64,000 nucleotides of DNA from Rostratula benghalensis (lineage: Eukaryota; Chordata; Aves; Charadriiformes; Rostratulidae), in the NCBI GenBank assembly GCA_013399305.1, contig VXAI01000038.1, positions 4,500,754 through 4,564,753 of the forward strand, read 5' to 3'. Positions 35,001 through 48,088 of the stretch are shown here, piece by piece. Made by a program: the position numbers and the translations under genes. The notes under the pieces are model-generated. The model saw only the letters and a list, made by a program, of their open reading frames with translations, was not told the DNA's origin and ran no database searches. Position 1 is the stretch's first letter; the number at the start of each line of letters is the position of its first letter.

Positions 35001-36890
35001 ATTTGATTCTTTTTTACAGCATTTTAGTATGAAGTGTTGACTCTGTGTGACGGCGTACAGGCTGATACTGTTTTAGCAGCATTTTTCCTAGCTTTAGATC
35101 TCAAGCTCTCAAACAAGTTTTCAGTGGCTGGAGACAGAAAGCCTCACTGTAATTGGCCGCAGCTGAGTCATGTAACACAAAGGAGAGGGTACTGTTAAAG
35201 GGGAAAAAAAGTCCTTTCTGTTGTATCATATTTGTCTGATAGGAGCACGTGGCCTTACTTGTTTTCACATTTTACAGTATCATTTTCTGATCTAAAGGAG
35301 AGTTTTTGAAGTGGAAAGTAAAGAAGTGGGTGATGGGTACGCAGCCCTTGCAGCAGGGAGGGAGGAATGCAGAAGCCATTCTTCTTCCATGTGTTCCACC
35401 AGCCAGTCAGAGCTCCCAGGGCAGAGCCTGGTGAGAAAGATGACTTAATACATACTTTTCTCTCAGAAAAAAAACCGAACTACAATAATAACAAATTAAC
35501 TTTATTATTAGATTGTAAATTGAATCTGAATTCAGTTCAAAAAATCCAGAAGTAAGCTGGCCTCTCAAATAGTCTCACTTCTTCCCACCACCCGGGACAT
35601 CATTGGTGTAACATGATGACAAAACAGTGATGATTAAAAGCATACAATAAAAATAAAATATATTTACAATTATTTGAAAGTAGTGAAACTAAATGAAGAC
35701 TTCATTTGGTACAATTATATTATATTGCTTTATATTCAAAATTTGAAAACATTCTGGTTTTGAATTTGAGATACTTGGAATATGACTTCCAGGTGGCAAG
35801 ACACTCTACATTTGAGTTATTTCAAATAATATTTACAAATGACCCATTGCTACTTCACATCTCAAAGTTGTCACTGCTAGACAACAAGAAGATCTATAAC
35901 AACTAGACATGTTGTCCAGCTATTCTGCCGACTAAGAGGTAGGTTTAGAAAGGGAAGATCTATTTAGGTGCTTTCATGATGTAGTCACATGTTTAACAGA
36001 ATTATTTAAAGGCAATTTGGACTGCAATATCTGCTTCCCACTGAATTTCACTTAGTCACTTCTTTAAATCACATATGTATCTTCTACGTCTTTAGGCACT
36101 TTAAATATCTGGCTGAAAGGCAGTTGAAAAACTGAAAACTCTTAGAACTATGGGCAGAATTATGGTTTCTACTACTGGAATAGAACCACATTTATGATAC
36201 TAGACTTCAAATTAATGAGAGTTTCAATCTTGGGGACTGTTGTTCAATGGGAATATTAGAATTGTTAGTAGCATTTAGTCAGTGTGACCTCTTAGAAACA
36301 TCTGTACGTATTACTTTTCACTAGCGTAATTAATGTTGTAAGAAATGTAATCACAATTGCAGCACTTTTATCAGCTTTCCTTTATTTCTTTTCTTTTTCC
36401 TCTCATTCAGAGTTTAAACTATTAAACATTCCTGGCTGAGTACCAATTCTAATATTTTGTAAAATCAACAATGCAAGTATGGCTGTTTTCTTGTAGGAAC
36501 AAAATTTTGTTAATTTCTAAATGGAAGATTCATATGGAATAGGAGACAAAAATTATGGTGCTTCCTTGTGGTTTTTGTTTGTTTGTATTTTTAAAATATT
36601 TATACCCAGCTTTTCTGATTTTTTTTTTGTTAATCTTACACAGTATTGTGTACTAGGCATGAGTAAAGACCCAACTGACAATGTTTCAATTCTGAAATAC
36701 GTTTCAAAATCCTTTGGTGGATTTATTTAACAAATGAGTCATATAACCAACACAATGGGAAACGTATTTTCATATACAACTGTCTGTTAGGATGCCATGC
36801 CAGAGCACAGACGGAGACAATGGGCAGTGTTTTTCTTTTCTAGTATCAATTGACATCAACGTTTGTTTTTCTTTATATTATCTGACTTAA
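32080..36890. other. Intergenic DNA, no gene seen
   Basis: About 4.8 kb without recognisable exons. The stretch 35040-35200 is less AT-rich and contains GCAGCTGAGTCA, a MAF/AP-1-like site, and is listed as a candidate regulatory element. Short open frames (up to 108 codons at 32077-32403) have no known motifs. Confidence 0.6.
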
Positions 36891-36896
36891 TGCATG

Positions 36897-38417
36897 GAAG
36901 AGAATCTCAGGGGTTGGAAGGGACCTTGAAAGATCATCTAGTCCAATCCCCCTGACGGAGTAGGAACACCTAGATTAGGTCACATGGAAACGCGTCCAGG
37001 CAGGTTTTGAATGTCTCCAGAGAAGGAGACTCCACAACCTCTCTGGGCAGACTGTGCCAGTGTTCCGTCATTGCAAAGAAGTTTTTCCTCATATTTAAGT
37101 GGAACCTCCTCTGTTCCAGCTTGCACCCATTGCCCCTTGTCCTGTCACTGGACGTCACTGAGAAGAGCCTGGCTCCATCCTCCTGACACTCACCCTTTAC
37201 ATATTTATAAACATTCATGAGGTCACCCCTCAGTCTCTTCTTCTCCAAGCTAAAGAGACCCAGCTCCCTCAGCCTTTCCTCCTACGGGAGATACTCCACT
37301 CCCTTCATCATCTTTGTAGCCCTGCCCTGGACTCTCTCCAGCAGGTCCCTGTCCCTCTTGAACTGAGGGGCCCAGAACGGGACACAGTATTCCAGATGGG
37401 GTCTCACCAGGGCAGAGTAGAGGCGAGGGAGAACCTCTCTTGACCTCCTGACCACAGCCCTTCTAGTACACCCCAGGATGCCATTGGCCTTCCTGGCCAC
37501 AAGGGCACAGTGCTGGTTCGTGGTCATCTTGCTGTCTACCAGGACCCCCAGGTCCCTTTCCCATACGCTGCTCTCCAACAGGTCATTTCCCAACTTATAC
37601 TGTTACCTGGGGTTGTTCTTGCCCAGATGCGAGACTCTACACTTGCCCTTGTTAAATTTCATTAAGTTTCTCTCTGCCCAGCTCTCCAGCCTGTCCAGGT
37701 CCTGCTGGATGGCAGCGCGGCCTTCTGGTGTGTCAGCCACTCCTCCCAGTTTGGTGTCATCAGCAAACTGGCTGATGGTGCACTCTACTCCCTCATCCAA
37801 GTCGTTGATGAATATATTGAATAGTACTGGTCCCTGAGGGACACCACTAGATACAGGCCTCCAACTAGACTCCATCCCATTGACCACAACTCTCTGGCTT
37901 CTATCCTTCAGCCATTTCACAGTCCACCTCACTACCCTATTGTCCAGGCCGCACTTCCTCAGTTTGGCTGCAAGGATGCTGTGAGAGATGGTGTCGAATG
38001 CTTTATTGAAGTCAAGATAGACCACATGCACTGCTTTACCATCATCTATCCACATGGTTATGTCTTCATAAAAGGCTATCAGGTTGGTTAAGCATGACTT
38101 CCCCTTGGTGAAGCCATGTTGACTGCCTCTTATGACCCTCTTATCCTTGATAAACCTAGAGACAGCACCAAGGATTGTCCCATTACCTTTCCAGGGATAG
38201 AGGTGAGGCTAACTGGTCTATAGTTACCCAGGGCCTCCTTCTTGTTCTTTTTGAAGACGGGTGACATTTGCTTTCCTCCAATCCTCAGGCACCTCTCCCA
38301 TTCCCCACGACTTGCCAAAGATGATGGAGAGTGGCCTAGCAATGACTTCTGCCGGCTCCCTCAGCACCCGTGGGTGCATCCCATCAGGAGCCATGGATTT
38401 ATCTGCAGGCGCTTTCT
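36897..38417 (-). mobile_element. CR1 LINE, about 1.5 kb, with reverse-transcriptase remnants
   Basis: The longest and youngest-looking CR1 here, in minus orientation. Minus-strand frames carry typical CR1 ORF2 pieces in order: [19 protein letters not shown] (about 38200-38270), [32 protein letters not shown], the catalytic FADDTKLGG (about 37760), DLGVLVDSKM, YSALVRPHLEYC, FWAPQFKRD, then the C-terminal [12 protein letters not shown] part and the 3'UTR near 36897. It is cut at the 5' end inside ORF2, before the reverse transcriptase core. The frame is broken in several places (three separate open frames, 37603-38055, 37282-37593 and 36970-37248), so it makes no functional protein. Confidence 0.95.
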
Positions 38418-41221
38418 TTTGTTAGACTACCAATGTTGTATTGTACAATGTATTTGGTACAATACAATATATAACATGTTACATCTGTGTGCAAAATACG
38501 CATGGCTTCGTAATAAATATAAATCTTCACTCTAAAATAGATAGATATGACTGAAGGATAAGATTAGTGAGAGTGCTAATATGCTCTCAGGCCAATACTA
38601 TTATTCTTTTTTTTAAACACCTATTTTTATCATTAATAAATTCATGTGAAAACCAGAAGCTGATAGCCTACAAAACCATATTCATACTTTAATGCTGAAT
38701 TTTCAGGCTAGAGAGGGGATTTTTTATTATTAATCATTAAGGTGTCCGACCATATAATTTTTTATAAAACACAGAACATTGCTGTGACATTATCTGTGGC
38801 TTGTTGGTACTTGCAGTTTAGTAAGGAAATGCTGTTTGTGAGATTATTAATGAAAGGGTAGTGCTTAAATTTGCAAGCAAGTGAGCATGCCCAGTAAACA
38901 CATGGATGCTGCCCAGTAGATTTCAGTATATATTCAGGAAATGAAATAATTATCAGGTAATTTAAGTGATGTAATGATTAACTAAAAGGTATAAAGGGTG
39001 ACACACCAGCACACCAGCACTTAGTACTTCATAAGTGAGCCAGTAGCATTATTTTTTTTTGCATACAAATATATAAAGCAATTAAAAGGATTAAGAGTGA
39101 TGATTTGCAAAAAGATTTTATTAGAAGCAAATAACAATATATTGACCACTTGCACATAGAGTTGTGAATTGTTTATGAATTGCAAACAAAAACATTGATA
39201 GTCTAACAAAAGAAGTAGCTTGCAGATAATAAGGTCAGTCACTATCGCTGTATATCAACTCTGTAAGCTGCTATTGGATGTTTTGCTCAAAAGAGGTTAT
39301 CTTTTTATTTATTTTATTTCTTCCTCTGCTGTGTTTTCCTAACATGATGTGAATGACCACTTACTGGTTTACCAAATGATTCTGTGGCATTATGCAACAT
39401 TCTGGAGATGGTAATTAATAAGATGACACTCAACTCTACAGTAGCTACCCAGATCTTACAGCTTATTGTGTTAGCTGACTATTAGAAGACTGTGGATAAA
39501 AGGGAAATAGCTATAATCTATTGAGATTAAAACAAGCCTTTCTCTCCCTTGTATATCCTTACAGAGATACATTTAAATTAAAACCTTAACAAAAAACAGT
39601 TAAGAAAAAATAAATAAGTGGAATACAACAAGTTGCACTATCTTTGTTAGAGCAGATTGTAACGAATTTCAGATCCAATGTCTTCATAGACTTCAGTGTT
39701 TTGGTATCCAGGGGTTCCTTCTGGTATGTGAGATGAAATTTAAGCACTGCAATGGCTTTCAGAGCAAAAGGCTTGTCCTGTCCTTCGCAACCTACAGTAC
39801 AACTAGGTATTATCCTAAATCCAAAAGAATGAGCTGCTATACTTTTATGTTCAGGGGTGATTTGGTCAGACACAAGGAGCTGTAGACTGGTCTGTTAGAG
39901 GACACTGTTGTTCATAGCAGCTCTCTTTCTGCTAATCTTAAGGATTAATGACTTGAGAGGACCGTCTGAAACTATTTCGTTCATTTTCGTAGTCTACCAA
40001 GAATGATAAATAAAACTCAGTGTTGAAAGAAATCAATTGCAAGAGTAGTATTTCTAGGAGAGTTATATTCTGTGCTCATAGTACAAAGCACAGGATATCT
40101 AAGGTATTTATTTTACAGGCTTGGGAAAGAATTTGACTTATCCTGTATCAGAATGTATATATAAGAGTTGACATTTTCATAAGGCTGTTGCTGATTGCAT
40201 GGAAGCAACACACTCCATTCTGGCTAATGTAATCTATTTTGGTAGCAGACATTTGGGTCAATCTGTTCTCGTACAAGTTCTTAATAAACACATTCTTCCC
40301 CCTCACCCCCCATGCAGTCTGAATAGATGGTAAAGCAAATGGGCAAGCTAGAAGAATTGCCTCTTTATATTTTCCAAGAAATGTTGTTATTGTTTACTAC
40401 TCTATTGTATGAGGACTATAAAAATAAATCTTACTTTTTATTGTATTCTATGAAGTTTCAGGGTACAATTTCAAAACTCTATTTTCTGAGTCAAAGAATA
40501 AAAGCTGGTATTTCTGCAGATGACAAAGCATGTAGTTACCCTGTCTGCATGTGCAAAGGTTATTGCAGTCTCATTGCCTCCACCTTACTTTCAAAATTTG
40601 GCCTTTATTTTATTTACAGAGTTGTTTATTAAATAATGTAGGAAATTGATTCCACTGTGCCTCTTTTACACAACAGTTGTAGAATATAAATGAATTAGGG
40701 TTATGTTCTGAAACTGTTTTATCTTACAGCGAGATTTAATATGGAGTACATGTAATTAAAATTAGAACTTGATTGCCAGCTTCTGATCTACTCTAATGCT
40801 TATGTATTTGGTTATCTTAGAGAGTGCTAGCGTTAAATTTTTCAATAATTGAAAAGTATTATTGCATTTAAAAACATTTAGCAACTACTGCACAGTTGTT
40901 AAATTTAATAACCTAACCAGTTTGACTAAAATCATTAAAAATCATTTGACTTTGCAGTACATTTCAAACCACTCAGACTAATCTTTGAGCTTGAAGAGGT
41001 GGTTTCACAGACATCACCAAACAGCTTGTGTGATTCAGCATTTTATAAAATGAAATATAATTAAATTATTTCCTGAAGGATTTGTTTTCATGAATAAGAA
41101 ATACTCCTTTCTACCACCGAAGAATTGCCCTGTAATATATGATAAGCAGAGAGCAAAGAAAAATAGTTCCAGTGACCAGAATCTGTTGTGTATTTCTGTG
41201 TGTGTATTGGTTTGGGTTTTT

Positions 41222-41224
<3 letters not shown>

Positions 41225-41253
<29 letters not shown>
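41225..41253. repeat. Poly-T tract, 29 T
   Basis: The longest homopolymer in the window, followed about 13 bases later by GGGTGGGGGTGGGGG. The T-run is likely length-variable. Confidence 0.95.
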
Positions 41254-42279
41254 GTTATGGTTGTTTGGGTGGGGGTGGGGGTGTTATTTGATTGGTTGGG
41301 CCTTTTTTGTAGAAAGCAGCCTCATAAATTTTGATGAATTTACAAGAAAAACCAAGCCTCGGGATCGTATTAGATTCTGGGGAATGTCATGTCTGTCCAC
41401 TATATGACTTTGTGCTAAGAAGAATGACTGGCAATCTGTGACCAGGAAAACTTCAAAATTAGAGAAACTATGTCAAGATGCTTCTCAGGAAAACCTTCAT
41501 GTGTCGGAGCCCGTTATTGGGTATAAGCCAAATAAAACAGGACCAAATATATATATGCATGATGCTCGGTGCTATTGTCACAGAACTTGTGTATTGTTAA
41601 ATCCCAGTATTAAGTCTCTAAGTAACAGTCTGACTCTCAGGGACTCATTTTGCCAAGATCAGGATTTTCTAAGATATTTTAATTAAAAGAAACTAGGACT
41701 ATAAATTCAGGTGTCAACTTGAAGGGAAAAAAATATACCCAAAGAAAAAACTCAGCATTTTCTCCCCTGCATATCACGCTTTGAATGACAGGATTTGATG
41801 AGAAAATAGAGGGGAGGGAAGGCTTTTCTAATGAGTAATTTGATGACTCCTCCTTTGTACTGAAGTACTATTGATCTTTTTTGTTTGGGTGAGTTTGGGT
41901 TGGTATTTTTTTTTGGTTGACAACTTAAAGTTCTAGCATTAATCTCTGTAAAAATCAGTGTCTTATGCTGCATCATGACGAAGGCGGTTCACATCTGCAT
42001 GGATCACTGCTAAACAAATACCGGTTTAATAAAGCATTTACAAGGAAAAAACAGAGAAGGTGTCTTAGTTGCGATAATGAGCTGTCGCTCTCATTTTCCA
42101 TGGTTCACCAGTGAAGGGAGGGGTCCTTACTCTGGTTTATGAGAAGCAGAGCTTCAAGAAGGCTCTGTAGTATTTCTGTGTCATTGAAGACAAAAGTGCT
42201 TCATCACTGTCGTTTAGTTCTGCTTTGTTTTTCGCTACTGGATTTGCCAATACTGATTTAGGTTTTGTAGCATTTTATA

Positions 42280-42480
42280 ATGTACAATCCAAAGTAATGT
42301 AAAAAGTGGAAACGCAGCAGCATTTTTTGTGCATTTCTTTCCATGGCGTGCAGTCCATGTCGGTATCTTTGTTGGTTACCTTGGAAACTATCGTGCGGTG
42401 AAATTTGATTGGCTGCGTTCTCCAATTGATTATTAAAGTCATGGGCAGTTTCAAGTGGCAGACATCTCATAGGCTGCACA
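42280..42480. promoter_or_regulatory. Candidate conserved non-coding element with X-box-like and CCAAT-like sites
   Basis: About 200 bp of balanced composition in AT-rich surroundings, with several CpGs. It contains GTTACCTTGGAAAC, a partial match to the RFX X-box palindrome, and GATTGGCTGCG, an inverted CCAAT box. No transcript or coding pattern is seen. The role is inferred only from motif and composition. Confidence 0.3.
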
Positions 42481-43624
42481 AAGTAAGGAGCAGTAAATGA
42501 TTCACAGTTTAAGATTCTTTTATTTTGAAGTAAGCCACATGAAGCAGTATATCTGTAGTGCCTTGAAAGTTTGATTGGAATGAGTAATTAATTGAAAATC
42601 TCATCTTTTTTTAAGCTATAGTGGGTTTTTGGCATTTCTTTTTCTTATCATTCCCTTCATTCTCTTCTCACCTTTAACTCGTCATTTAATGACTAGAGCA
42701 ATTCCATTCCTTGATTGATTTATTTATTTTTTAAAAATTTTTCCCTCCTGGTGATATTTGCTGTGGAATGTGCTTCTGGCACTTAGAAGGGGGGGTCAAA
42801 AGAACCCCCCAAAACCCAAATCAATCAGTCAAACAAAACAACCCCAAACCCAGAACAACAAAAAACCCCAACAAAATGCCAACCCTGTGGTGAAAACAGG
42901 ACATGTCTTTGTACAAAATATAATCTTACATAGTTTTTTGTTTTTAGAGGAATAGGAGTAGTTTGTATCAGTTGAGCTGCTTGTATTTTTTCCCCTTTTT
43001 TATGTCTTAAGCTTTTACTTCAAAATTATTTAATAGCTTGTCTTGGTCACATTGCTGACTTCATGAATATTAATAAGCTATACTGATGAATTCAATATTC
43101 TTGATTGTGGTTTGCTTCCATTTTTTTCAACAGTAAAGGAACACTTTTTGTTTTCAACCAAAACTTCACTAGTGACTAATGCCTCCTTATGTCAAATTGC
43201 CTCAGTTACTTTTGAGAAGGCAAATTGTATGGCTTAAAGCAAAACAAAAAAAACATTGTCTCAAGAAATTTTTTAGACAGTCATGGATAATAATGTAGTT
43301 CCCCTATACTTCAGTGTTGTCTTAAAAAGTCAAACATCTGATCTTAGTGAAAGTTTATATCGCATACAAAGAACTCATGTCCCGGATCACTCTAGGATGC
43401 TTATATGATTGTATTAGGATGAAAGAGTGAGTGTAAAATAAAACTACTATGCCATTTAGAGGTATGCTTGCTATCTCTGATTTTTCAGCTACTACTTTCT
43501 TTAGAGTAGCATTTCATTTTCATTTTTTAATTATTCCAGTACTTTTTTCACAGTTGCAGATGTTTTTTTCAATTCTGAAAATAATGTAGAGGCAAAGAAC
43601 ATCTGCACTTTTATGCTCAGCCCT

Positions 43625-43816
43625 GCTAGCAATTAATAGTAATGGAACAGGTTTCACAAGAAACTTTTGCAGTTTCCACCTTTGCAAGTTTTCAAGATGT
43701 GACTGGATAAAGATCTGGGTGATCCTCTCACACATCAGAGCTGATCCTGCTTTTAGCAGCAGATTGGGCTAAATGACACTGAGGTGTCTTCCAGCCCGAA
43801 TTGTCTTATGCTATGA
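43625..43816 (+). mobile_element. CR1 LINE, 3' end fragment
   Basis: Plus orientation, old copy: TTTTCAAGATGTGACTGGAT, then CTGATCCTGCTTTTAGCAGC, GATTGGGCTAAATGACACTG, and an end like CTTATGCTATGA. Non-coding; left edge approximate. Confidence 0.75.
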
Positions 43817-43819
43817 ACC

Positions 43820-44689
43820 ACCTCCACAATAACTGTCTTATTTCCAGCTAGTGTTTATCTGGCTGTAGCTTTTAGATGTTGATTTCCATTTCTCCTTGTC
43901 CTGTTAAAGAACTCCTTTGTACTTAGTGCCTTTGTCTTTGTGAATAAATACTTAAATACAACGAACAAGCTAACTCTCAGCTTGCTTCAATGGCAGCTTG
44001 GCAGACACTCAATTTTCCACATTAGAAGAAATTTGTTCCATTTTGCCCTGTCAGGATAGGGTGAAATATTTCAAGTTTTTGTAATTCATATATTGAAGCT
44101 GGATGCAGAATTCCCCTTTCAGAGTTTTCAGTGGTGCCTGCAGAAATCTCCTCTTCCTTCCTCTTTCAAGCTGGTGAAAAATATTCTAAGCCGTGCTCTG
44201 AATAAGAAAGATTCTGATCAAATAATTTTCTATACAATTTTAGTTGTTTTTTTTCTCTGTGGAAAAGGGGTCTGAAGCAAACTTCTGTCTCATTTCTTAC
44301 GATTTTGCTTACCAGTTGGACAGCTGGATGTTAAGCATAGACAGCCATACACAGATGTCTGCAGGGCTGCTCCAATCTCTCAGCTTTGCTCTAGCGATAT
44401 CACTCGTTCTTTCAAAGCAGGAAACCCCAGGAATTTCAAGAGCTAACTCTCCAGAGCAATCAGCTATCTTTTTCTGCAGAGGTGGAGTACAATACTGAAT
44501 TGTACTCATTTTTGATGCCCAGTAAAAATTAAGTTTATTACACATGGGTAATTACCTTCATCAGGCGAATTTGTAATCTTTTGAAAGAATAAAATCAAGG
44601 TGTTGTGGGTTTTTTTTCCAGACCTTTTGTCTCTAAAATCATGTAGCTGAGAATTAAGTATTTTTCTATACTTTAATTTGTCAGACTGT
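43820..44689. other. Intergenic DNA, no gene seen
   Basis: Under 1 kb between two LINE fragments. Short open frames only. Confidence 0.6.
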
Positions 44690-44870
44690 TGCAGCAGAGT
44701 TCTGTTATTTTGCCAAGAACTGAAGTTGGGCATCTGGCCTGTAGTTACCTGATTCATCCCTCTTGGCACTTTTAGTATGGGCGCAACACTGGCTCTCTTC
44801 TAATCTTCTGGAATTTCTCCAGTTTTACATGATTTATTAGAAAATTAACACTAGCAGACAAGATATTTCC
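44690..44870 (-). mobile_element. Ancient LINE (CR1-like) reverse-transcriptase fragment
   Basis: On the minus strand, GGTAACTACAGGCCAGATG reads GNYRPD, the conserved GNYRP motif at the start of CR1-type reverse transcriptases. The neighbouring plus-strand CTTCTAATCTTCTGGAATTTC parallels the segment CTTTCCTCCAATCCTCAGGC in the larger CR1 at 36897-38417. It is heavily diverged; ends are uncertain. Confidence 0.5.
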
Positions 44871-44879
44871 ACTACCTCC

Positions 44880-46808
44880 TCTCCTTTACTGCTCTTTGGG
44901 GGTATTCATTACTTTGTGGTTTTGTTTGATTTGTTTTCCTAGGTTTTTAAATTTTTATTATTTTTATCTTTGGTAAGCTTTCCTTAGCATCCTTCGTAAT
45001 AACTCATTGTCAATAAATTATTTTGTAATCTTCCTCTGCAACAACTTATCCTGAGTTTTGGGTTTTGTGGCTGGATTTTTTTTGCCTTTTTTTTAACCTT
45101 TTTTTTTTACCTTACCCAATTAAAGTATTGCTGTTTATACTTTTATTGTACTCTTAATTATTATACTAGGAATTGTATAATTTGGTATAGTATATAAACT
45201 ACAGCTTTTTTTTTTTTTTTTTCTCCTTTATATGGGGGTTTTACTTTTCATGAAAGTACACTAAATTATTTAGAAGAGCATGCTAAGGCAAATTCTACCT
45301 AGGACAAAAAAGACCCCTTGATTTATTCCAAATGAAAAATAATAGAATTGACCTAGTCTTAGCAGTCCAACTGTCTGGGAGAGGATCCTAAATTCAAATT
45401 GAGATAAAATACATTCAGATGGCTGTATATTTTTATTGAAACATGAAGAATAGAACTTATTAAAGGTTTTCTGTGCCACTAATCCTAAAATCAAAGTTGA
45501 AAAATAAGAAAATGCTTAAATATCTCAGATTTACTGGGCTAAAGAAACTATCTCTACTTTATCTAACCAATTTTCCACACTTCATAACTTTTAATTTATA
45601 TTACTTAATATCTCCTTTGCTTTTTAAAATTATTTTATTAATCCAATTTCCACCTTCGCCTGATCACTGAAATGGAGTCTCTAAATTTAGATCGTTTAAT
45701 ATTCTAGCCTGTAGAAACCTTTGATTTTTCAATCTTATTTTTCTCTTTTTTTTTTTTCCTTGCCAGCCAGTGGATTTATTGTTTTAAGGGAAAGAGACAT
45801 TTCCTAAGCGCTGGAGACCGGGAGTGCTGCCTCTGTTCATGGCGAAAGAAATTGATTAGTCCTCACCTAAAAGATGACCAAAACCCAGAATAGCATCAGT
45901 TACAGTATTTTCTGTGTTTTGAAAACTTAATAATATTTTATTACTCTGTCTGAATGAGATCTAGTGCTCTATTCAGGAGGAACCTCTTAAGAGCTGTCTG
46001 GAAATAGTCTTCCTATATGCTAAATATTTGTTCAATTTGCTGAATTTTTCATCACTTGGTTTGAACAATTACCTTTATAACCTTTGTTGTCTAAACTTCT
46101 AATTTGATGAAGTCCTGATGCTTGTGGAGAACGCCCTGATGGTATGTCAAGGACCTGGAATGTTGCTTAGTGCTTCCTCGGATGTATACTGCAATGTTTC
46201 AAGTCAGATTCTGACACAGAGTAGCACCCTCAGGTGTCATTAGTTTGAAAGGAAATCTTAGCATACTGCATTATGGTGGGAGCTGCTGATGCCTGGTTTG
46301 TTTGCATCAAGGTGTTCCACTGAGATTGTTTCCTGTCCCCTGGACAATCTCTAGACTTGCCTTCTCCATTGGCTCTTGCTTACTTGCTTCAGCTTTTCTC
46401 CATAAAATGTTATTCTTTTTGTTCTCGGTTTCTAAGATTTTGTGGTGTCACTAACTCAGCCCCTGTTACAGATGGGACTGGGTACACTGTAGTTGAACTG
46501 CCCAATTTATTTTCTATGGCAACTCACTTGGGGCAGATTTGTGAAGTTGTTCAGGCTCTTAACTAATTTTGAAATCAATGGGATTTGGACATCAGGAAGT
46601 TTTTTTTAAAACAGCTGTACGCCTAAATATAGTTAAAAACACTTTTCCTTTGTTTCATTACCTTATTCATACCTCAAAGATTTACTTGTGAAGGTTAAGT
46701 GCTAGAGATTTAGGAGGCGCTGATAGCACGTACTTCAGATTAAAAAGCTGCAGTGCCATGCAGTTCTGAAACAGCATGTTTGTTTACCAAATGATTCCAT
46801 AAGATATT
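44880..46808. other. Intergenic DNA, no gene seen
   Basis: About 1.9 kb, AT-rich, with T-runs such as 45206-45222 (17 T). No exons recognised. Confidence 0.65.
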
Positions 46809-48088
46809 AGAATCATGGAATGGTTTGAGTTGGAAGGGACTTTAAAGATCACCCCGTTCCTACCCCCTTGCCATGGGTGGGAACATCTGCTAGATCAGGT
46901 TGCTCAAAGCCCCATCCAACCTGGCCTTAAAGGGATGGGGCATCCACAGCTTTCCTGAGCAACCTGTGCCAATGTCTCACTACCCTCACAGTCAAGATTT
47001 TCTTCATAAGATCTAATGTAAATCTACCATCTTTCAGTTTAAAATCATTACCCCTCATCCTGTCACTACAGTCCCTGATAAAGAGTCCCTCCTCATCTTT
47101 CCTGCAGGCCCCCTTTGACCGCTATAGGTCTTCCTGGAGCTTTCTATTTTCAAGGCTGAACACCCCCAACTCTCTCAGCCTGTCTTCATAGGACACATGC
47201 TCCATCCCTCTGATCATCTTCATGGCCCTTGTCTGGATTTACTGCAATTGGTCCTCGTCATTCCTGTGTTGAGGACTCCAAAGCTGGATGTACTGCTCCA
47301 GGTGGGGTCTCACCAGAGCGGAGTAGAGGAGCAGAATCACCTCCTTTGACCTGCCAGCCATATTGCTTTTGATGTAGCCTAGGATGCAGTTGGCTTTCTG
47401 GGCTGCAAACGCGCATTGCTGGGTCATGTTGAGCTTCTTGTCAACCAATACCCCCAAGTCCTTCCCCTCAAGGCTGCTCTCAATCCATTCTCCATCCAGC
47501 CTGCATTTGTGCTTGGGATTGCCATGACCTGTGTACAGAACCTTGCACTTGGCCTTGTTGAACTGCATGAGCTTTGACCCAGCTTTTAAGCCTGTCCAGA
47601 TCCCTCTGGATGGCATCCCTTCCCTCCAGTGTGTTGATTGCACCACACAGCTTAATTTGTCAGCAAACTTGCTGAAGGTGCACTCAATCTCACTATCGAT
47701 GTTGCTAACAAAGATATTTAACAGTGCTAGTCCCGATACCAACCCCTGAGGAACACCATTTGGCAATGGTTGCCACTTGAACATTGATCCATTGACCACA
47801 ACTTTTTAAGTGCAGCCATCCAGCCAATTCCTTATCCACTGAGTGGTCCTTCCATCAAATCCAATTTAAATACAAGGATGTCATGTGGGGCAGTTTCAAA
47901 TGCGTTGCACAAGTCTAGGTGAATGATGCCAGTTGCTCTTCCTTTATCCAACAATGGTGTAATGCCATCATAGAAGGCCATCAAATTTGTCAGGTATGAT
48001 TTGCCCTTTGTGAAGCCATGTTGGCTGTCACAAATCACCACCTTATTTTTCATGTGCCTTTTGAGGAGGATTTGCTCCATGATGACTT
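46809..48088 (-). mobile_element. CR1 LINE, about 1.3 kb, reverse-transcriptase remnants
   Basis: Minus orientation. Minus-strand frames read [14 protein letters not shown] and [18 protein letters not shown] (about 47832-48080), then GVPQGLVSG, LNIFVSNIDSEIECTFSKFA, DLGVLVDKKLNM, AQKANCILGYI and YSALVRPHLEQ (47239-47799), then the 3' end near 46809 (reverse of TTGGAAGGGACTTTAAAGAT). The catalytic FADD motif is damaged: SKFADKLSCVV appears where FADDTKL is expected. It is 5'-truncated within the reverse transcriptase and inactive, and more diverged than the copy at 36897. Confidence 0.93.

Larger units (their letters stand above)
38420..43620. other. Intergenic DNA, no gene seen
   Basis: About 5.2 kb. 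It contains a 29-base T-run followed by a G-rich patch (41225-41290) and a candidate conserved element (42280-42480). No exons recognised. Confidence 0.6.

Noticed and set aside
36970..38342. Host genes suggested by reverse-transcriptase-like frames
   Set aside because: The motifs ([30 protein letters not shown]) are those of CR1 ORF2; the frames are broken and belong to a dead LINE.
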